A stretch of DNA of 64,000 nt from Datnioides undecimradiatus (lineage: Eukaryota > Chordata > Actinopteri > Lobotiformes > Datnioididae). The position numbers were made by a program, and so were the translations under genes. Location of the stretch: the NCBI GenBank assembly GCA_008933995.1, contig WARS01000010.1, positions 9,403,001 to 9,467,000 on the forward strand, read 5' to 3'. Positions within the stretch are counted from its first letter, which is position 1; every line of letters starts with the position of its first letter. The notes below the pieces were generated by a model. That model did not search any database, had not been told where the DNA came from, and was given only the letters and a program-made list of their open reading frames with translations. Shown in pieces: positions 1 through 32,800 of the stretch.

Positions 1-992
1 AGCACAAGGAGCAATTAGACAGCATGATATATATGGTTGACAGCATACAGGTTGTTAGAAAAATTTTGAATAACAAACACCAGTGAGACAAGAGCAATAA
101 GGTGAAGAGCATTTAATTTGGACTTGCTGCTCTTACAGCAAGGGAACAAACAGAGAACCAGAGTACAGAGTTGTTCAAAGAACTTCTGTGGTCACACAGC
201 CTTCATACACTTCAGTTACACAAGCATCACATGTCAGATACACATGTATCAGGTAACAGATGTCATCCTATCTTTATTGTTGTAATTTAATGTCTCTGCC
301 TGCTTAGCCTACCCACGAAGTTTCTGCATCACTGGTGACATAGGAATTCCGCTATCTCGGCCTTGATGAAGGGATCCTTCTGTTTTGTCTTCAGAACTCC
401 CATCCGTTGGCGCCTGTACTGTCAGTCCTTGATTAACAGTCACATTCGTTAGGCTTATCGTATCATAAAGGTGTAAAAAAGGATTAACTGCAAATACACA
501 TGGAAACTCGTATATTTTGAGGGATTAACTTAAACACTAGGAATTTCTTAGACCACAGAAGAGTACATACATTTCTGTAATCAAAGGAAGGTATATAAAT
601 TTCTAACAAGGTATTAGCATCAAAATATACTCAAGTACCAAAAATAATCATGGTTATAAAATAGTTAGAAATATTGATCCATTAATCTGTTCATCACTTT
701 AATGTGGACATAATTTTGATTACTTATGTATTGCTCGGTAGCTATTAACTAAACTAAAGGTATGAAACAAATGTAGTGAGTAGTATGACTGTTTGCCTGA
801 TTTGATTTGTAGTGTAGTAGACGTACAAGGTAGCAGATAATAGAAATACTCAAGCTCAAACTGTACTGGCCACAGTGCTTGAGTAAATGTACTTAGTTAC
901 TTTCCACCACACCACATCCACTACGTCACAATAAATAATTAAGACCATTACAGTCAGTTTCCTACACGTCTCTCTGTCTGTCCCTCTTGCAG
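1..992 (+). other. sh3kbp1: sh3kbp1 intron sequence (partial)
   Basis: I see no coding exon here; it is most simply an intron of the adaptor gene whose exons follow. It is AT-rich. About 840-920 contains the phrase 'acttagttactttcca', which recurs near 57,020-57,045 and marks a common percomorph interspersed repeat. The stretch ends in a pyrimidine-rich tract and an AG acceptor at 991-992. Confidence 0.5.
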
Positions 993-2838
993 TCTTCCCT
1001 GTCCAGTATCGATCTGGACTCTCCTGCAGTGGAGGACAGGAAGGAGAAGGACAGAGGGAAGGAGGAGCCAGAGTCTTTCTCCAGATCTGTAGACGCTTCC
1101 CTGAGAAAAGGAATTCCTTCCATCGCTGTACGACCTGATTGACCACACACCCTTGCAATGTTTATTTCATCCAGCAGAGGGAACCACAACACAGATTTTC
1201 ATGTTTCCTCAACAGAGTTAAAACTTTTTATCTTGTCTTAAGCTCTTTACAAACATGTTGGAGAATGCCACTGTATATGTTAGATGTTACAGTTTAACAT
1301 CAGTGTTTTTAACATTTTAAAGTTTTAAATTTTCAATCAGTAATTAATCAAGCAGTTTCTACTTGATTTATTTTAGCTAGAATTTAAGTCTTTTTTTCAG
1401 CAGACAAAACAATCTCCCCTCTAGATTCAACAGCAGATATTCTGGGGCTTCGATCATCTCATGAATTCTTTCTCAACACATGCAGTTTCCCCCTTTTGCC
1501 CTGAAATTGTTAATGTTGACATGTCTTGGCTTATTATCCATAAACTGCTTAAAAATGACACTGAAAGGTCACTCTAGACCTTAGATATATTAGTTTTTGT
1601 GTCAATATAGATTCTTAACTTTATTGGAAACTATCCAGATTCATAAAGCAAAATAAGAATTACCAAGGTAGACCTTAGATTGACAGAAATTCAGGAAATA
1701 ATTGATCTGTGTTTCCATGTATACACCCAGGTACCTGACAATAAAGCACCACTGCCTGCCAAACCCTCTGTCTTGACTCCGCCAAACTCTGGCCACCGGC
1801 CTGCTTCCCCATCTTCCTCCTCGGGTCTGACCCCCTCCCCCGAGCTCCGGCATTCACCTCTGACTCCCCCAACACTGGAGGATCTCAGGAACCAGCTGAG
1901 AGACCTGAGGGCCTCCGTAGAACTGCTGAAGAGCCAGCACAGGTACATCATGCCTACAGTGAATACCAAGTTGTGTGTGCATGAGTGGATGTGTCAGACT
2001 CATGACGCTAACGTGTGCATATTTGTGCATTTCAGGCAGGAGATGAAACAGTTGTCCAATGCGCTGGATGACGAGAAGAAGTTTCGTATTAGTTTACAGG
2101 TGAGACTGTTAAAGGAGTGAAGGGTGGGAGAGTTTAGATGTTTGTTTATGGACAAGTCCTGACATAGATAGATTTGTTTTTAATATACAAATAATACTTA
2201 TATATGTAGGCTTATATTAGGCTTGTATGTAATTTACTGGCTTTGTCCTAAGTCTGCAAATCCACTACCCCAAACTAATGTAATTTCATTTTATCCAGTG
2301 ACTCATTCTACAGTAAGATACAGAACTTTTTTGGATGTAGCAAGAGAAAATCACTGATGTGTATGGGATGATATTCCTTAATATAACAAATTAATAAGAA
2401 ATACCTCGCTGAAACAATCTCTTATCAAATCAGTTATTTTTCCTGATTGACCAGTTTGTTAATTGTATGAAGATTTATATCATGATCTATGTTTTTGATA
2501 TTCATCAAGGGAAAGTGAATACTTTTCCTGTGTGTCCAGGCAAAAAAAACATGCAGTTACCTTGTTGTTGTCTCCGTGGACACTTGAAACTGGAAGCAAG
2601 CGGAACTGTTGGGTGTAATTAATAGTAATGAGTGTGGACTAGACCGACTCTGTTTTGTAAAGTGCCCTGAGATGACTTTGGTTGTGAATTGGTGCTATAT
2701 AAAATTGAATTGAATTGAATTGAATTGAAAATTGTGAAACAGCTACGTTTCTTTAAATGAAACAGAAATGATATTACAATCTGTTTCTTTGTTTTGCAGA
2801 TGGAAGTAGAGCACATAAAGAAGAGCCTGTTGAAATGA
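993..2838 (+). CDS. sh3kbp1: SH3-domain kinase-binding protein 1 (CIN85-like), C-terminal exons only
   Basis: This is the C-terminal end of a CIN85/CD2AP-type adaptor, which links Cbl ubiquitin ligases and endophilins to receptors during endocytosis; its SH3 domains lie upstream of the window. Exons read: 993-1127 (45 codons, Ser/Asp/Glu/Lys-rich; its 3' boundary GCT|GTACGA is a weak donor), 1731-1942 (Pro/Ser-rich linker, then the coiled-coil start EDLRNQLRDLRAS), 2036-2099 (EMKQLSNALDDEKKFRISLQ) and 2800-2838 (MEVEHIKKSLLK, stop). The last three join in one frame (315 nt). The family's C-terminal coiled coil gives oligomerisation and lipid binding. CD2AP has a similar tail; I choose sh3kbp1 because the next gene in the same orientation is map3k15, as on human Xp22. 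The last three exons are firm, the first less so. Confidence 0.8.
2600..2735 (+). repeat. Interspersed-element 3' tail with (TTGAA)n
   Basis: In the last sh3kbp1 intron. The phrase 'gccctgagatgactttggtt', then 'gctatataaaattgaattg' and four to five TTGAA units, is the typical 3' tail of a fish non-LTR retroelement or SINE. No body of the element is recognisable upstream. Confidence 0.6.
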
Positions 2839-3729
2839 AGACTAAATCATCCTTATCAATGCTTTCTGATCACCGCGTCGGAGGCCAGCATTCGAAAGCA
2901 TTTTCACTGTTGGCCGAGACACTTCAGCCAAAACAAAGTTCGTGCCAAATGATCATCATGATCAACATCAGCAACAATACAGTACCATGGAATCAGCCAC
3001 TTCCCAATCCTCGATGCCGCCTTATCCTGTGTTTACTTTATTCTTCTTTTAAAGAGGCTTCTCTGTTACGTTTACTGCTATCTTGTCGAAGCTTGCTGTG
3101 CCACTGGTACTGGCTGACTGCGGCTTATCACTGCGCGTTGCCACGGTTACAGAACAACAGAGCCACGGCTGCCGTGGCGATCTAACTGGTACTTTTTCCT
3201 TTTAAGTGTGAAGGAAACTAGGAACTCGACCTTTGTAGCCCAGTTGGTTCAGACCTCTGTGCTGTTCTGTGTCCACTCTGTGGCCTTCGCCTCTTATCTG
3301 TCTGTGTGAATGTGTTCTTATTTTCCATCCATGTGAGGACCAGAGTTGTAGACTTTCAACATAGGGACGTTTCTGTAAAGTGACTATGTTTCTGTCCTGA
3401 CTTCTTCATCAGGCTAGATTAAGGTTTAGAATCAAAGCTTATACTTTGAGCCACATCATTAGCGTTAGGGTTACAATTGTTTGACACGCTAAGCTTGATG
3501 TTTCTATGGTACACTGCAGGCGGGTGATTTTGAAGCATCAGCCATTAACAGCACTGGCATATGGACATACTGTATATCCGTAATCCTTCTCTTCTTAGTG
3601 TCTTAACGTTTTCATTTGCAGTCAAATATTCCACCTGTTGGGAGGTTAAAAGCAAAAGCACATCAGGACTCCCCCCTCTCAGTTTGATTACAATGATCCA
3701 ACACGACAAGCTATGCTACGGGTGCTATT

Positions 3730-4130
3730 TAAAGGAACAGTTCAACATTTTGTGAAATATCCTTGGATTTTGTTTTTGCCAATACCACTTTCATTTCTGT
3801 ACCCTTAATATGAAGCTAGAGCCAAAGCTACTTAGCTTTGCATAAAGAATGGAAACATGGGGAAACAGTCAGTCTGGCTACTCTCTAAACTCTCCAAAGT
3901 TTTCTAAGTAGGAGTATCTTCTTTGTTTTATCCATATAATAGCTGAAAAAATGTGGTTTTGCCATGAGAAAAAACGTTTTACAGATGTTGGTGAACTATT
4001 TTCCAAAATAAAGCCTGGCTAGCTGTTTCCCCCCAGTTTCCAGTCTTCTTGCTATGCTAAGCTAACTATTTTTAGGCTTGTTGTAATTTGCTCATTTAGC
4101 TCTGTTTCCCACAGTGTCCAACAATTCTTT
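3730..4130 (+). repeat. Percomorph interspersed repeat ('aaaggaacagttcaacattt' family)
   Basis: Starts with the hallmark 'aaaggaacagttcaacattt' and later has 'aatatgaagctagagccaa', 'gcataaagaatggaaaca' and 'ggggaaacag'. The order matches a very common percomorph non-autonomous repeat as I remember it. Related degraded copies lie near 30,000-30,270 and 62,860-63,260. I cannot assign a formal class. Confidence 0.6.
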
Positions 4131-4470
4131 TGACAAAATCCACAACTGCCTGTGATATTTGGCTGCAACTGAAAAAGTTTATGCAAAGAAAAATACATGT
4201 CACTGCATGAACACACCTATCTATGATATTTATCAAGTCAAGAATATTGACTCCTCGGCAATTATGTATTTAACCTTTTTTTTGCTTTTGCACTTTTGTT
4301 CCACAACTCAAGAAATATCAAGAAACAGCTGTGCTGGTCGCATCACATCCCCTAAAACAGATCCATGTGCATCTGATGTTTCTGGTGCTCTTTTGGCAGC
4401 AGATGAAGGGTAGATTTAAGGACAGGGTTTGAGGAATGTACTCAGTGTAAGGACCTCACAGGTAAAGGAA

Positions 4471-4685
4471 GTGTGTGTGTGTGTGTGTGTGTTTGTGCAT
4501 GTATGTATGGTAGCATGAACGGCTGTTTGTGTCCCTTCCTTAAATGTGCACAGAATCTATGGCAACCCGTCACTGTGGCCTTCCTGTTTTTGACTCCAAA
4601 TCTTTCTTTCTTACTTTATTTCTTTTTACCTTCCCTCCTTCCTTCTTCCCTTCCTTTCTTCCTCCCTTTCTTTTTTCTTTCTTTC
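4471..4685 (+). repeat. (GT)n microsatellite followed by polypyrimidine C/T tract
   Basis: An uninterrupted GT run at 4471-4492 is followed, after about 100 bp of ordinary sequence, by a C/T-rich stretch of CTTT/CCTT units at about 4600-4685. Short open frames here are low-complexity artefacts. Confidence 0.8.
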
Positions 4686-4815
4686 GTATGACAACGAAAA
4701 AACTGCTACAACTGAGGCTACAAGTTGTTTCTTGACTTGGTCCTTTCTCTCCAGGATAGTGATAAATATATATATACTTTTATATTTCAGTGTAATAAAG
4801 ATGCTCTTATGTACT

Positions 4816-6180
4816 GTACGCGTGCATATTTTGTTTTTAAAAACATTGGTTGTGACTGTGTGTAATGCAGAGTCCCGTATGAAGGACCTCTTTGTTCCAT
4901 TCTTTTGCTCTTTACACTGTTAATTCAAGCGTTTGGTGCTTGTGCATGGATAACTGTTACAGAGCAGTTTATGTGTGTGACAGATGTGGATGTGGAAGTG
5001 GATGCACTGTAAGGTCACTGACAATCTGAGTGAACAAAAAGAAGTGAAAATAACTGATTCAGACTTAACGGCTTCTGAAACCACTGCAGAATGTCTGCAA
5101 CAGCAATATTTATGTATGATTGACAAACAGTTGTAATTTCTCAGTATGTTTGACAGACACCATGGCAACCATTGTCACTATTTAATCTACAGGTGACTTG
5201 GTGCTGTGGTTTGTGGCTAAAACATCCTTTTTGGGTCATACTGAAATACCTAAAAAATATTTTTTAGTTTCCACATCAATATAAAATATAAAAATGCATA
5301 TCAAATGCTGTAGAACAGCATGAATGGGAACATCAAAGTATAAACAGTTATGTTGAACATTGGCCGATTTTAATATGTTGAAACAGTGAACAAAAGTCAA
5401 ACTAGGACTGGGAAAGAGGAAGTAAGGCCATCAGCCTGAACACAGTTTAGAAGACTTGAACCTTGTAAACATTAAATTGTTTAGCTAGCAACCACTAACT
5501 GGTGGGTAGAGTAGAGAAATTAGTACCTCTCGCTTGAGAGTCAGATATTCCCTTCAGGCGTTGGCACAGACCTAAAGGAGAATGAATACTGCTCCATAAA
5601 TGAACACCTGTTTGTCAACAAATTGGCCGTATTAGCTTATGAGGTGATGATATATTAAAAGTAATCAGTAAAATCTTAAAAATGATCCTAAAACATACTT
5701 GGAGCCAGAGTCAGGAGGCTAAAACAGAAGTGACGTGATCTCGATTCTCAGTTCTGGTAAAAAGCCTGTCCCCATTCTGAGGACACACATACCTGTCCCC
5801 TGCTTCTTGGAAAGACTGGAAATTGCAACAATATTACCTTTAATAAGTGACCTGTGTACTGTGTCAGCTGGTCTTATTTAGGTATTGCATGCTGTTGCGG
5901 GTGGCACTGAGGACAAAAGACACGTGTAACTTTCTTCCCTCCAGAATGTGTGAATACATCAAAAACACACATTTGATCAGCGACAATAAATAACTGATGA
6001 GGGAAAAAAATGACATATCAATAACACTGTGCTGATTTTACAAGCCATGAAGTGTACATATCTGGGAATAACTTGGCTGTGTAGAGGAGGGGACCAGCGG
6101 GACACACCGTTTGGGCCTATATTTAGACGGCCAGAGAGACGGTGATAGTATTTCAGACCGTGGACAGCACAGTCCTGCAA
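4816..6180. other. Intergenic sequence between sh3kbp1 and map3k15
   Basis: No exon recognised. It separates the sh3kbp1 poly(A) signal from the map3k15 5' region by only about 1.5 kb. About 5470-5655 is a repeat copy listed separately. Confidence 0.5.
5470..5655 (+). repeat. Degraded interspersed repeat, copy 1 (second copy near 52.4 kb)
   Basis: Shares an ordered series of phrases with 52,425-52,615: 'cccttcaggcgttgg', 'aaacacctgtttg'-like, 'caaattggccgt' and 'gaggtgatgatat'. Same orientation in both places. I recognise it as a common percomorph repeat but cannot name its class. Confidence 0.45.
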
Positions 6181-6546
6181 CAAAAACGATCTGCCCTTAA
6201 AGGAAGGTCACAGCAAAAAGGAGGATAATTCAACTCCTGGTGGATTTTTCTCTCTCTCCCTCTCGCCACATATCCTCCTCTATCTCCCGGATCTAGCCGG
6301 ATCCAGTCTGGGTGAAGTGGACTTCTTGGTGCGAGATAATCGGCGGATGATGTGAGTTAATGAGGCGGAGATGCGGGGGGACAAACTCAGACGCGCTCCG
6401 CTCTAACTACGACAGGTGCGCAGCAAGTGATCAAGAGGAGGACAAGACGGTGGAGGAGACAGAATAAAGGAAGTAGCGGAAGGGAGAGGTGGAAGCTAGT
6501 CGGAGAAGGAAGGAGATAAAGCAGACACACTTCCCAGATTCTCGCT
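6180..6546 (+). promoter_or_regulatory. map3k15: map3k15 5' UTR and probable core promoter
   Basis: From about 6250 the sequence becomes GC- and CpG-richer than its surroundings, with purine-rich stretches, and runs straight into the map3k15 start codon at 6547. No TATA box is evident close to the ATG. The transcription start cannot be placed from sequence alone. Confidence 0.45.
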
Positions 6547-26668
<20,122 letters not shown>

Positions 26669-27400
26669 CGGGATACACGGACTACAACTTGGAGGACTGT
26701 TCATTTGCAGAAACACGCACACAATTGCACACTAGCAGCCCTGCATCTTCTTTCCTTCCTCTCGACACTGCGCCTTTTCATGTTGTGGTCTCTGCGTTGT
26801 ATGTGCAGAGCTGACCGAATCTTTGACTGTACATCTTGATAGTGTCACACACGACCAGACCAAAGCGCTTTAGTGCAGGCACTACTGTATGTATCTGTGT
26901 GTTCATTTCAATGTGTACCACAATGTGATTGAAATGCATAATCTGTTTCCTTCAGTATATGGTTGCATTGATGTCTTCTTCTTTGTTAAATTTCAATTGA
27001 AGCACCCTTCTGTGGCTCTTCCATTGGTCAGGACCACTCTATCTTTCCTCATATTTGTGCATACTGATGGACAGCAGAAAGCTGACTGTGCTGCAGGAGT
27101 ACTGGATAATTAACTGTGCAATGATTATCCTCTGCGTTAGAATGGAGATCTCCGTTGCCTTTTGAAAATGATGCGGCCACACTGAGATGATATACGATAC
27201 ATCATTATTGCCACCACAACACTGCCTTTCTATTTGCACGCATGTTATTTATTAGTTGTCCTTTATAGTCCTAATGAAGTAGCACCTCTCCTCTGTAGAT
27301 GCCTTTAAATGTTTTTTTTTATTCTGACTATTATGTGTATGTGCTTATGCGCTTGATTTTCGCTTTAGCGCCGGAATAAACCAATGAACCTGGAATTAAT
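26669..27400 (+). other. map3k15: map3k15 3' untranslated region
   Basis: Runs from the stop to the poly(A) signal AATAAA at 27,375-27,380, with a T/G-rich downstream element near 27,415-27,430. Short open frames inside have no family resemblance. Confidence 0.6.
27375..27380 (+). terminator. map3k15: map3k15 polyadenylation signal
   Basis: Canonical AATAAA about 700 bp after the stop, followed by a T-run ('gttgtttttttggttc') suitable as the GU-rich downstream element. It is the first strong signal on this strand after the coding region. Confidence 0.55.
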
Positions 27401-27419
27401 GCACTGTTGTGATGATTCT

Positions 27420-28020
27420 GTTGTTTTTTTGGTTCAGAGGAGGGGTGTATGTGTGCGGGCAGGAGGCGTGGCTGGCTCCTCCCACTGTAGCAGACGAGGC
27501 ACACCTGTTGGCCCTCAGCTCATCGCCCCTCCTATAAAAGCGTGGTCTCACCTCTCCTACTGGCAGATAATTCTCTCCTGTTTGGTATTGCTTTGTGTGT
27601 TTTCTCTCTCTATTGTTTTTTGCTGTGGTTTTGCCAGTTCCTGTTTTGTGACCAGCCTGCAGCTTTTTCTCACACTTCTGTTTTTTTTATTGTATTTACC
27701 TGAGCTTTTTGTATGCTCACATTTCCTTGTGTCCTTTGCTTCTGTGCGAGCCAGAGTGTTACCTGTGCTGGAGTTTCCCATGTGCTTAGTCATTGTGGCG
27801 TTAGAAATTAACCTATTTACTTTAGTAACTTTCCACGTGTATGCCAGCTTCCTGTTATCTGCTGCTTGCTTTTTTAGTTTGCTTTTGGACCTTTTGGACT
27901 CTTTTTACACTGACCTACCTGTGTCAGTCTCAGGTTTAGGGTGTAACCAAAACCCAAAACCTGAAAACTGTTGCTCACTTTGCTTTATTGTCAACCCTTG
28001 GTGGTCAGTAATGCTAATAC
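27420..28020 (+). repeat. LTR-like or promoter-like low-complexity segment
   Basis: T-rich sequence with a TATA motif (TATAAAA, 27,533-27,539) preceded by CpG-containing GC-rich sequence. The style resembles the retroelement LTR at 29.4 kb. A 214-codon open frame crosses it but its translation is hydrophobic low complexity with no family match. Termini are not clear, so the class is uncertain. Confidence 0.3.
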
Positions 28021-29397
28021 CACACTAACAGCTTCCAGTGCAAACAGGTTAATGTCAAGCATGTTTAAATTTAACATCTTGACCATCTTAGTATAGAGTT
28101 TTAGCAACATAACCGTAGCTAATAAGCACTAAACACGAAGGACTCATGCCATGTGGGAACACATCAGTTTATTAATAAACTAAAAGACACACCACAACAT
28201 GAGAAGAGAGATCACTACAAGTTTGAAAAGGAATAACAAAAATGTTATTTATAATGAATCCAAATGTGGAATAGATGTAAACATGTAAAAATAATGACAC
28301 ATATAATAAATAGACGGCTAAGGTTAGAACATCCATGACCATTTCACCATTGCTGTTAATATCTGAGGTGTGCCGTTTGAACTTATCCTACTAGAGATGT
28401 TATTTCGATACTTACTGATGACACATCTGTCCTGTTCATATCAAGTAGTGTGTTCGTACACTGTCTGTGTGCAAAGGTGGCTCTGAATTTAATATGGGAG
28501 ATAGGCCTCAGACTGGTTTAACTGGTCAATTAGGTTAATTGAAGTGAACAAAATTAAGATGACACAAGCAGCATCAGATGGTCCTTCCTCTTTTTTGCCA
28601 TTTATTTACATTTTTATATCTAATAAGATAGGCATGAAGTAACATTATTGCTCGTTCACTACCGGGCTCATGCTGCCACTGGAGCCTCTTTCTCTGTGTC
28701 AGATTGGACACACAGTAGAAAAAACTAATATAAATGGAGTGATGGCAAAGTCCACTAGTATTTGTTTGAGCTACCAAATAATTGTTGCACAATTACAGTC
28801 TGCAGTGTGCTGTCTTTGAATAAACCCCTATTAAACTGTCAATTGTCAGTTGTAATCCCATTGTTTCAAAGCTCCACCCGGAAACCTTAAGCAGTTATGT
28901 GAAGTGACATCATGCAGCAAGCTCACATTCACTGACTCAACAGGTTTCACCATACCAAAGGGGCAAGGGAGTGATGAAAAGAAATGTCAAAGGTGTTCCT
29001 TTAATGTTCTGTACTGGACAGTTTGAGGGTTTTATAGATTTCCAGACACCAGAAATGAAATCCCATGCTTGCTTTTACTGCAGCTTTAAATAGTCAAGGT
29101 TAACTACAATACTAATGACAAGGTTAACTGCATCGGAAAGAACCACCGTTATCTGTATGCATTTGACTGGACACTCCAAGATTTTTTTTTTTTTTTTCCT
29201 TGTTCATGTGTGTGATTGTAGGTATTATCAGTTTGAGGCAGGCTGAAAGTCCTGAATGAGCAACAATACTTCAGAAAATACAGAGCCCCATTGAAAAATT
29301 GCTACACACAGGTTTAATCAGCATTGAAGAAAACTTGTCTTTACAAGTTGTTAAAAAAATAGTAAAATCAATAAGTAAAATCTTTAAATGATGAAAT
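28021..29397. other. Intergenic sequence without recognisable genes
   Basis: AT-rich. A fragment of the 'GCTAGCATG' repeat family lies at about 28,040-28,150 ('aacatcttgaccatcttagt', 'aataagcactaaacac') and a T-run at about 29,180-29,197. Nothing else stands out. Confidence 0.5.
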
Positions 29398-29842
29398 TGT
29401 CATGGTTTTGAGTTGAGTTTCTTGTTTTGTTATTTCCTATCCTATTTTGAAAAGTTTTTCCCCTATGTGTTTCCGTGTACTTGTTTCCTGTTCTTGATTA
29501 GTTCATAGTCTCACCTGTATCTCGTTTTCCTGCATTTCCCCTGTGTATTTAAGTTGTGTCATTGCTTTTGCTCTGTCGGTTCATTTGCTGTGTTAGTATC
29601 CATGTTCCTGCCTTGCTTCCATGTGCTTTCCCCTTGTGATCATCGTAATTTTGGATTTCTGGTTTTTGAATTTTTTGAATTTATTTTTGGGGGATTTTGG
29701 TTGCCTTGTCTTGTTGGACTGATTACCTGGATTTTGACCCTGCCTGCCTTGACCATCCATAAGCCTAACCCCTTAAATAAACAGTTTTTACATCTTCGCT
29801 CTTTGTCCCAGTCTGCATTTAGGTCCATCTCTCCTCGTGACC
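29398..29842 (+). mobile_element. Probable solo LTR of a retroelement
   Basis: Begins 'tgtcatggttttgag' and ends near 'tctcctcgtgac', the TG...(C)A-type ends common to fish Gypsy-like LTRs, with the last base pair changed. Inside are a TATA-like 'tgtatttaag' (about 29,545) and a poly(A) signal AATAAA at 29,776-29,781 at the expected late position. No internal retroviral-type genes flank it and no clear target duplication is visible, so a solo LTR is the simplest reading. Confidence 0.5.
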
Positions 29843-32800
29843 CAGCTGTGCCAGAAATGTGGCTTAACTATCAGCAGTAAATACAAAAACAATACTTTTT
29901 ATACTAAAACATCAGCACATTTATATTTTGCAAAAGAACTAGATAGTTTTGGAATGCAACTCAGTTTTTATACAATATGTAAAACTAAAAGCTTATATTT
30001 CTTGCAGAGAGTGAGTCAAAAAGATGGCTAGCTAGTAGCCCTTAGCTTAGCTTAGAATGAAGAGGGAGGAAACAGCAAGTGCTGTTAGTGCTGTCCAATT
30101 ATTACTGGCAATCAGAAAGTGTCAGGTTCACTTATTAACATGTAATGTATGTGATTTCTTTAATCCATCTCATGTCTTTCAGGTAGCAGCTAATTAGCTT
30201 AGCTTAGCATAATGGGTGGACAGCCTGTCTGGCCCTGTCCAAACTAAAGTTATCTAGACCTCCAAAGCTCTTATGAAGACATCATATGTTTGTTTAATCT
30301 GTACACAAGGTTTCATGCTATGGCATGTTATCCTTTAGACTATTTCTGTCTAGAAGCAAGATACTTCCTTAAATTCTACACTTTAGTAAGTGAAAAAGGT
30401 TATTAACCTAATTGAAATCCTGTTGTACCATGTGATTAATGGACAAAGTCAGAACACTTTTATGTTCTTCATTTTCTCACTCGTCTCTGTGCCAATAGGA
30501 CTCTCCATCTTATGCATTATGTCATCCTGCCTGTATTCAAGGTGTAATTATTGGAATGTTCTATTGTGTTTTAATCATAATTCTCTTGAGGCGGCTTTGT
30601 TCCAATACCTGCATGTAATTAGGTTTGTTCGTCAAACATTAATATATACTTATATCCAGCCAAGGAGGAGTGACTGCTGTTAGTTTTTGAGGTAACGTTG
30701 AAGTAACTGATTGTGTCTGTGCCAGTGTGCACTCTGGATGACATCAGGTGTAATCCATGTTAGATACAGTCTAAATAAACAGATGAACTGAACTGAACAT
30801 GACAGTTTGAATTGTGCTACAGTGATATCCATGTACTGACAGCTAAAAAAGTAAACGTGTTTGAACAGAGCTCAAATTAAAATGAGTAACAAAGTATAGA
30901 TATAAACTGCCACAACAGGCAACGCTTTACTAATAACAGGCTGTGTCAATGCAGCATTTCCTCAGTGTCCCGTCTGCATTCTGGAGTCAGGATGTTCGTT
31001 GGTCCTCCTCTTGTGTTGGCATCTCAGGTTTCTGTATTTAATGGATTATCTGTAGCTTTTAAAGAGAAAAGGAAGAAAACAGGTGAGAATGCATTACTTC
31101 ACAGTGACATTGACTTTTGGATTGCAGCATAGTGACAGTTTATAGTTACATAGTGTGTTTCTGTGTGGTTAGAGTAGAAATAATACAGTAAAAATCCGTT
31201 TTGTTTATTTTGACTATTGTGTTTTATATATTGTTCTAAGCTGAACTCACTGGTAGATCTGAAACCCTTGCATTTAAAGATAAAGATCAAATAAATCGTA
31301 GTTTGTTCATTTAATTCATTTCATTCATATTTAAGTATGCTATTACCCAGCCACACCAGAATATAGTAAGCTTAGCCTCGCTTGTGCCTCTGGGCACACT
31401 GCTTGTGTGCGTGTTGTATTACCTGCCCGTATTAACACCGCCCACATGAAACGTGCATCTGATGTGTATGTAGCTCATGTCACCTATTTTTTCATATTGT
31501 AAGTTAAAACCTTAAATCCTCAACAAACCTACTATACTGGACACTAGCTTTTAAACTCTGGCCAAGTGAAGACGGATTACTGTCAGGTAAAAATTTATTG
31601 AGCAGCCTATTTCTTTATTTTTTTTAGAATATTTTCTTTTACATTTTCTTTAGGAAATGACTGACATTTCAAAGATGAAATGAAAGCCACAAAGGCAAAA
31701 ACACTGTAGTAATCTAAGGCTGGGAGTGACCCAACCAAGACACTTCCTGTGTGAACAGCAAAGGCCAGCAGGCCGCATCAGTCAGGAGCGTGCGAGCTCT
31801 GAACCCTTGAACATACAGTAGCAACTCAGAAATGGGTCATCCTAAAGGGAAGCCATGGATATAGAGGAAAAACCCCCCCAGTAAAAATCAAGTTCAAGGA
31901 ATCATATCACATACAGGAAGAGACTCACACAGAAGAACAAAGACAAAGCATGAAATATAATCCTTCACTCTGCCCCGCTGCCAGAGCCACACACCTCTTT
32001 TTACAATGGACTTATAACAGAGACTTGGACAATACAGCAACCATTGTGCTCTGTGCAAATACAAACTTTGGTTTATGCTCCATACTGTCTGGGTGCCCTG
32101 AGTAATAACTTATAATTTATATCTAACATTTATGACACACAAGTCCTTTTCAGCAAAACAAACAAGACAAAAATAAGTAGATCAAATATTCCACTAAACA
32201 TTACAAAGATATAATCCAGACGAGTTAAAATAATTAGTACCACAATAACCATCAGTTAAGGATGGCCGAATGGTGAAAAAAGAGTTTTGAGAGGAGATCT
32301 AAAAGATGACACTGACTTTGCCTATCTGAGAACTCCAGGCAGGAAGTTTCAAAGCAAAGGGTCTCCAAGCTCAAAGGCCAGGTCCACCAGTAACAAGCTG
32401 AGATCATGGAACTAATCGTGGCGTTTTTAGTCTTTGGATGACCCAAATAAAGTGCGTTGCAGAAATCAAGCAAAGAACCTATTTGACAGATATGAGAAGA
32501 ATCCAGCGCCAGATCACTGACGCGTGTGACTGAAGCAAAGATGATGGTACTCTTCCGAAAACAACAGACACAGCTAGGGAATGTTGTTCTTTGAGGAAAT
32601 TGTCTAAAAACCTCAGTTAACCAGGGTGAGCAGTTGCAGAGCTCTCTGAAGGAGTTATGGAAAGGGGGGTGATTTACCTAGGGGAATTTTACTGATCTCA
32701 TGGGTAAAATCTTATCCCTATTTTGCATCATAGCAATGATGAGCTTCCGTGTTTGTGTCTGGATTGAGCAGGATAAATTTACTTCTTAAGAAGAGTGATA

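Larger units (their letters stand above)
2839..4815 (+). other. sh3kbp1: sh3kbp1 3' untranslated region
   Basis: Sequence after the sh3kbp1 stop up to the first strong poly(A) signal, AATAAA at 4794-4799, followed by a T-rich stretch. No coding potential. It contains an interspersed repeat (about 3730-4130), a (GT)n tract at 4471-4492 and a C/T-rich tract at about 4600-4685. UTR status is inferred from position and signal only. Confidence 0.5.

Noticed and set aside
2835..3185. 116-codon frame overlapping the sh3kbp1 stop
   Set aside because: It begins at the stop codon in another frame and runs through the 3' UTR; the true gene ends at 2838.
27384..28028. 214-codon plus-strand open frame after map3k15
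   Set aside because: The translation is hydrophobic, Phe/Leu/Ser-rich low complexity from T-rich sequence, with no family motifs, and it overlaps an LTR-like segment and the map3k15 poly(A) region.
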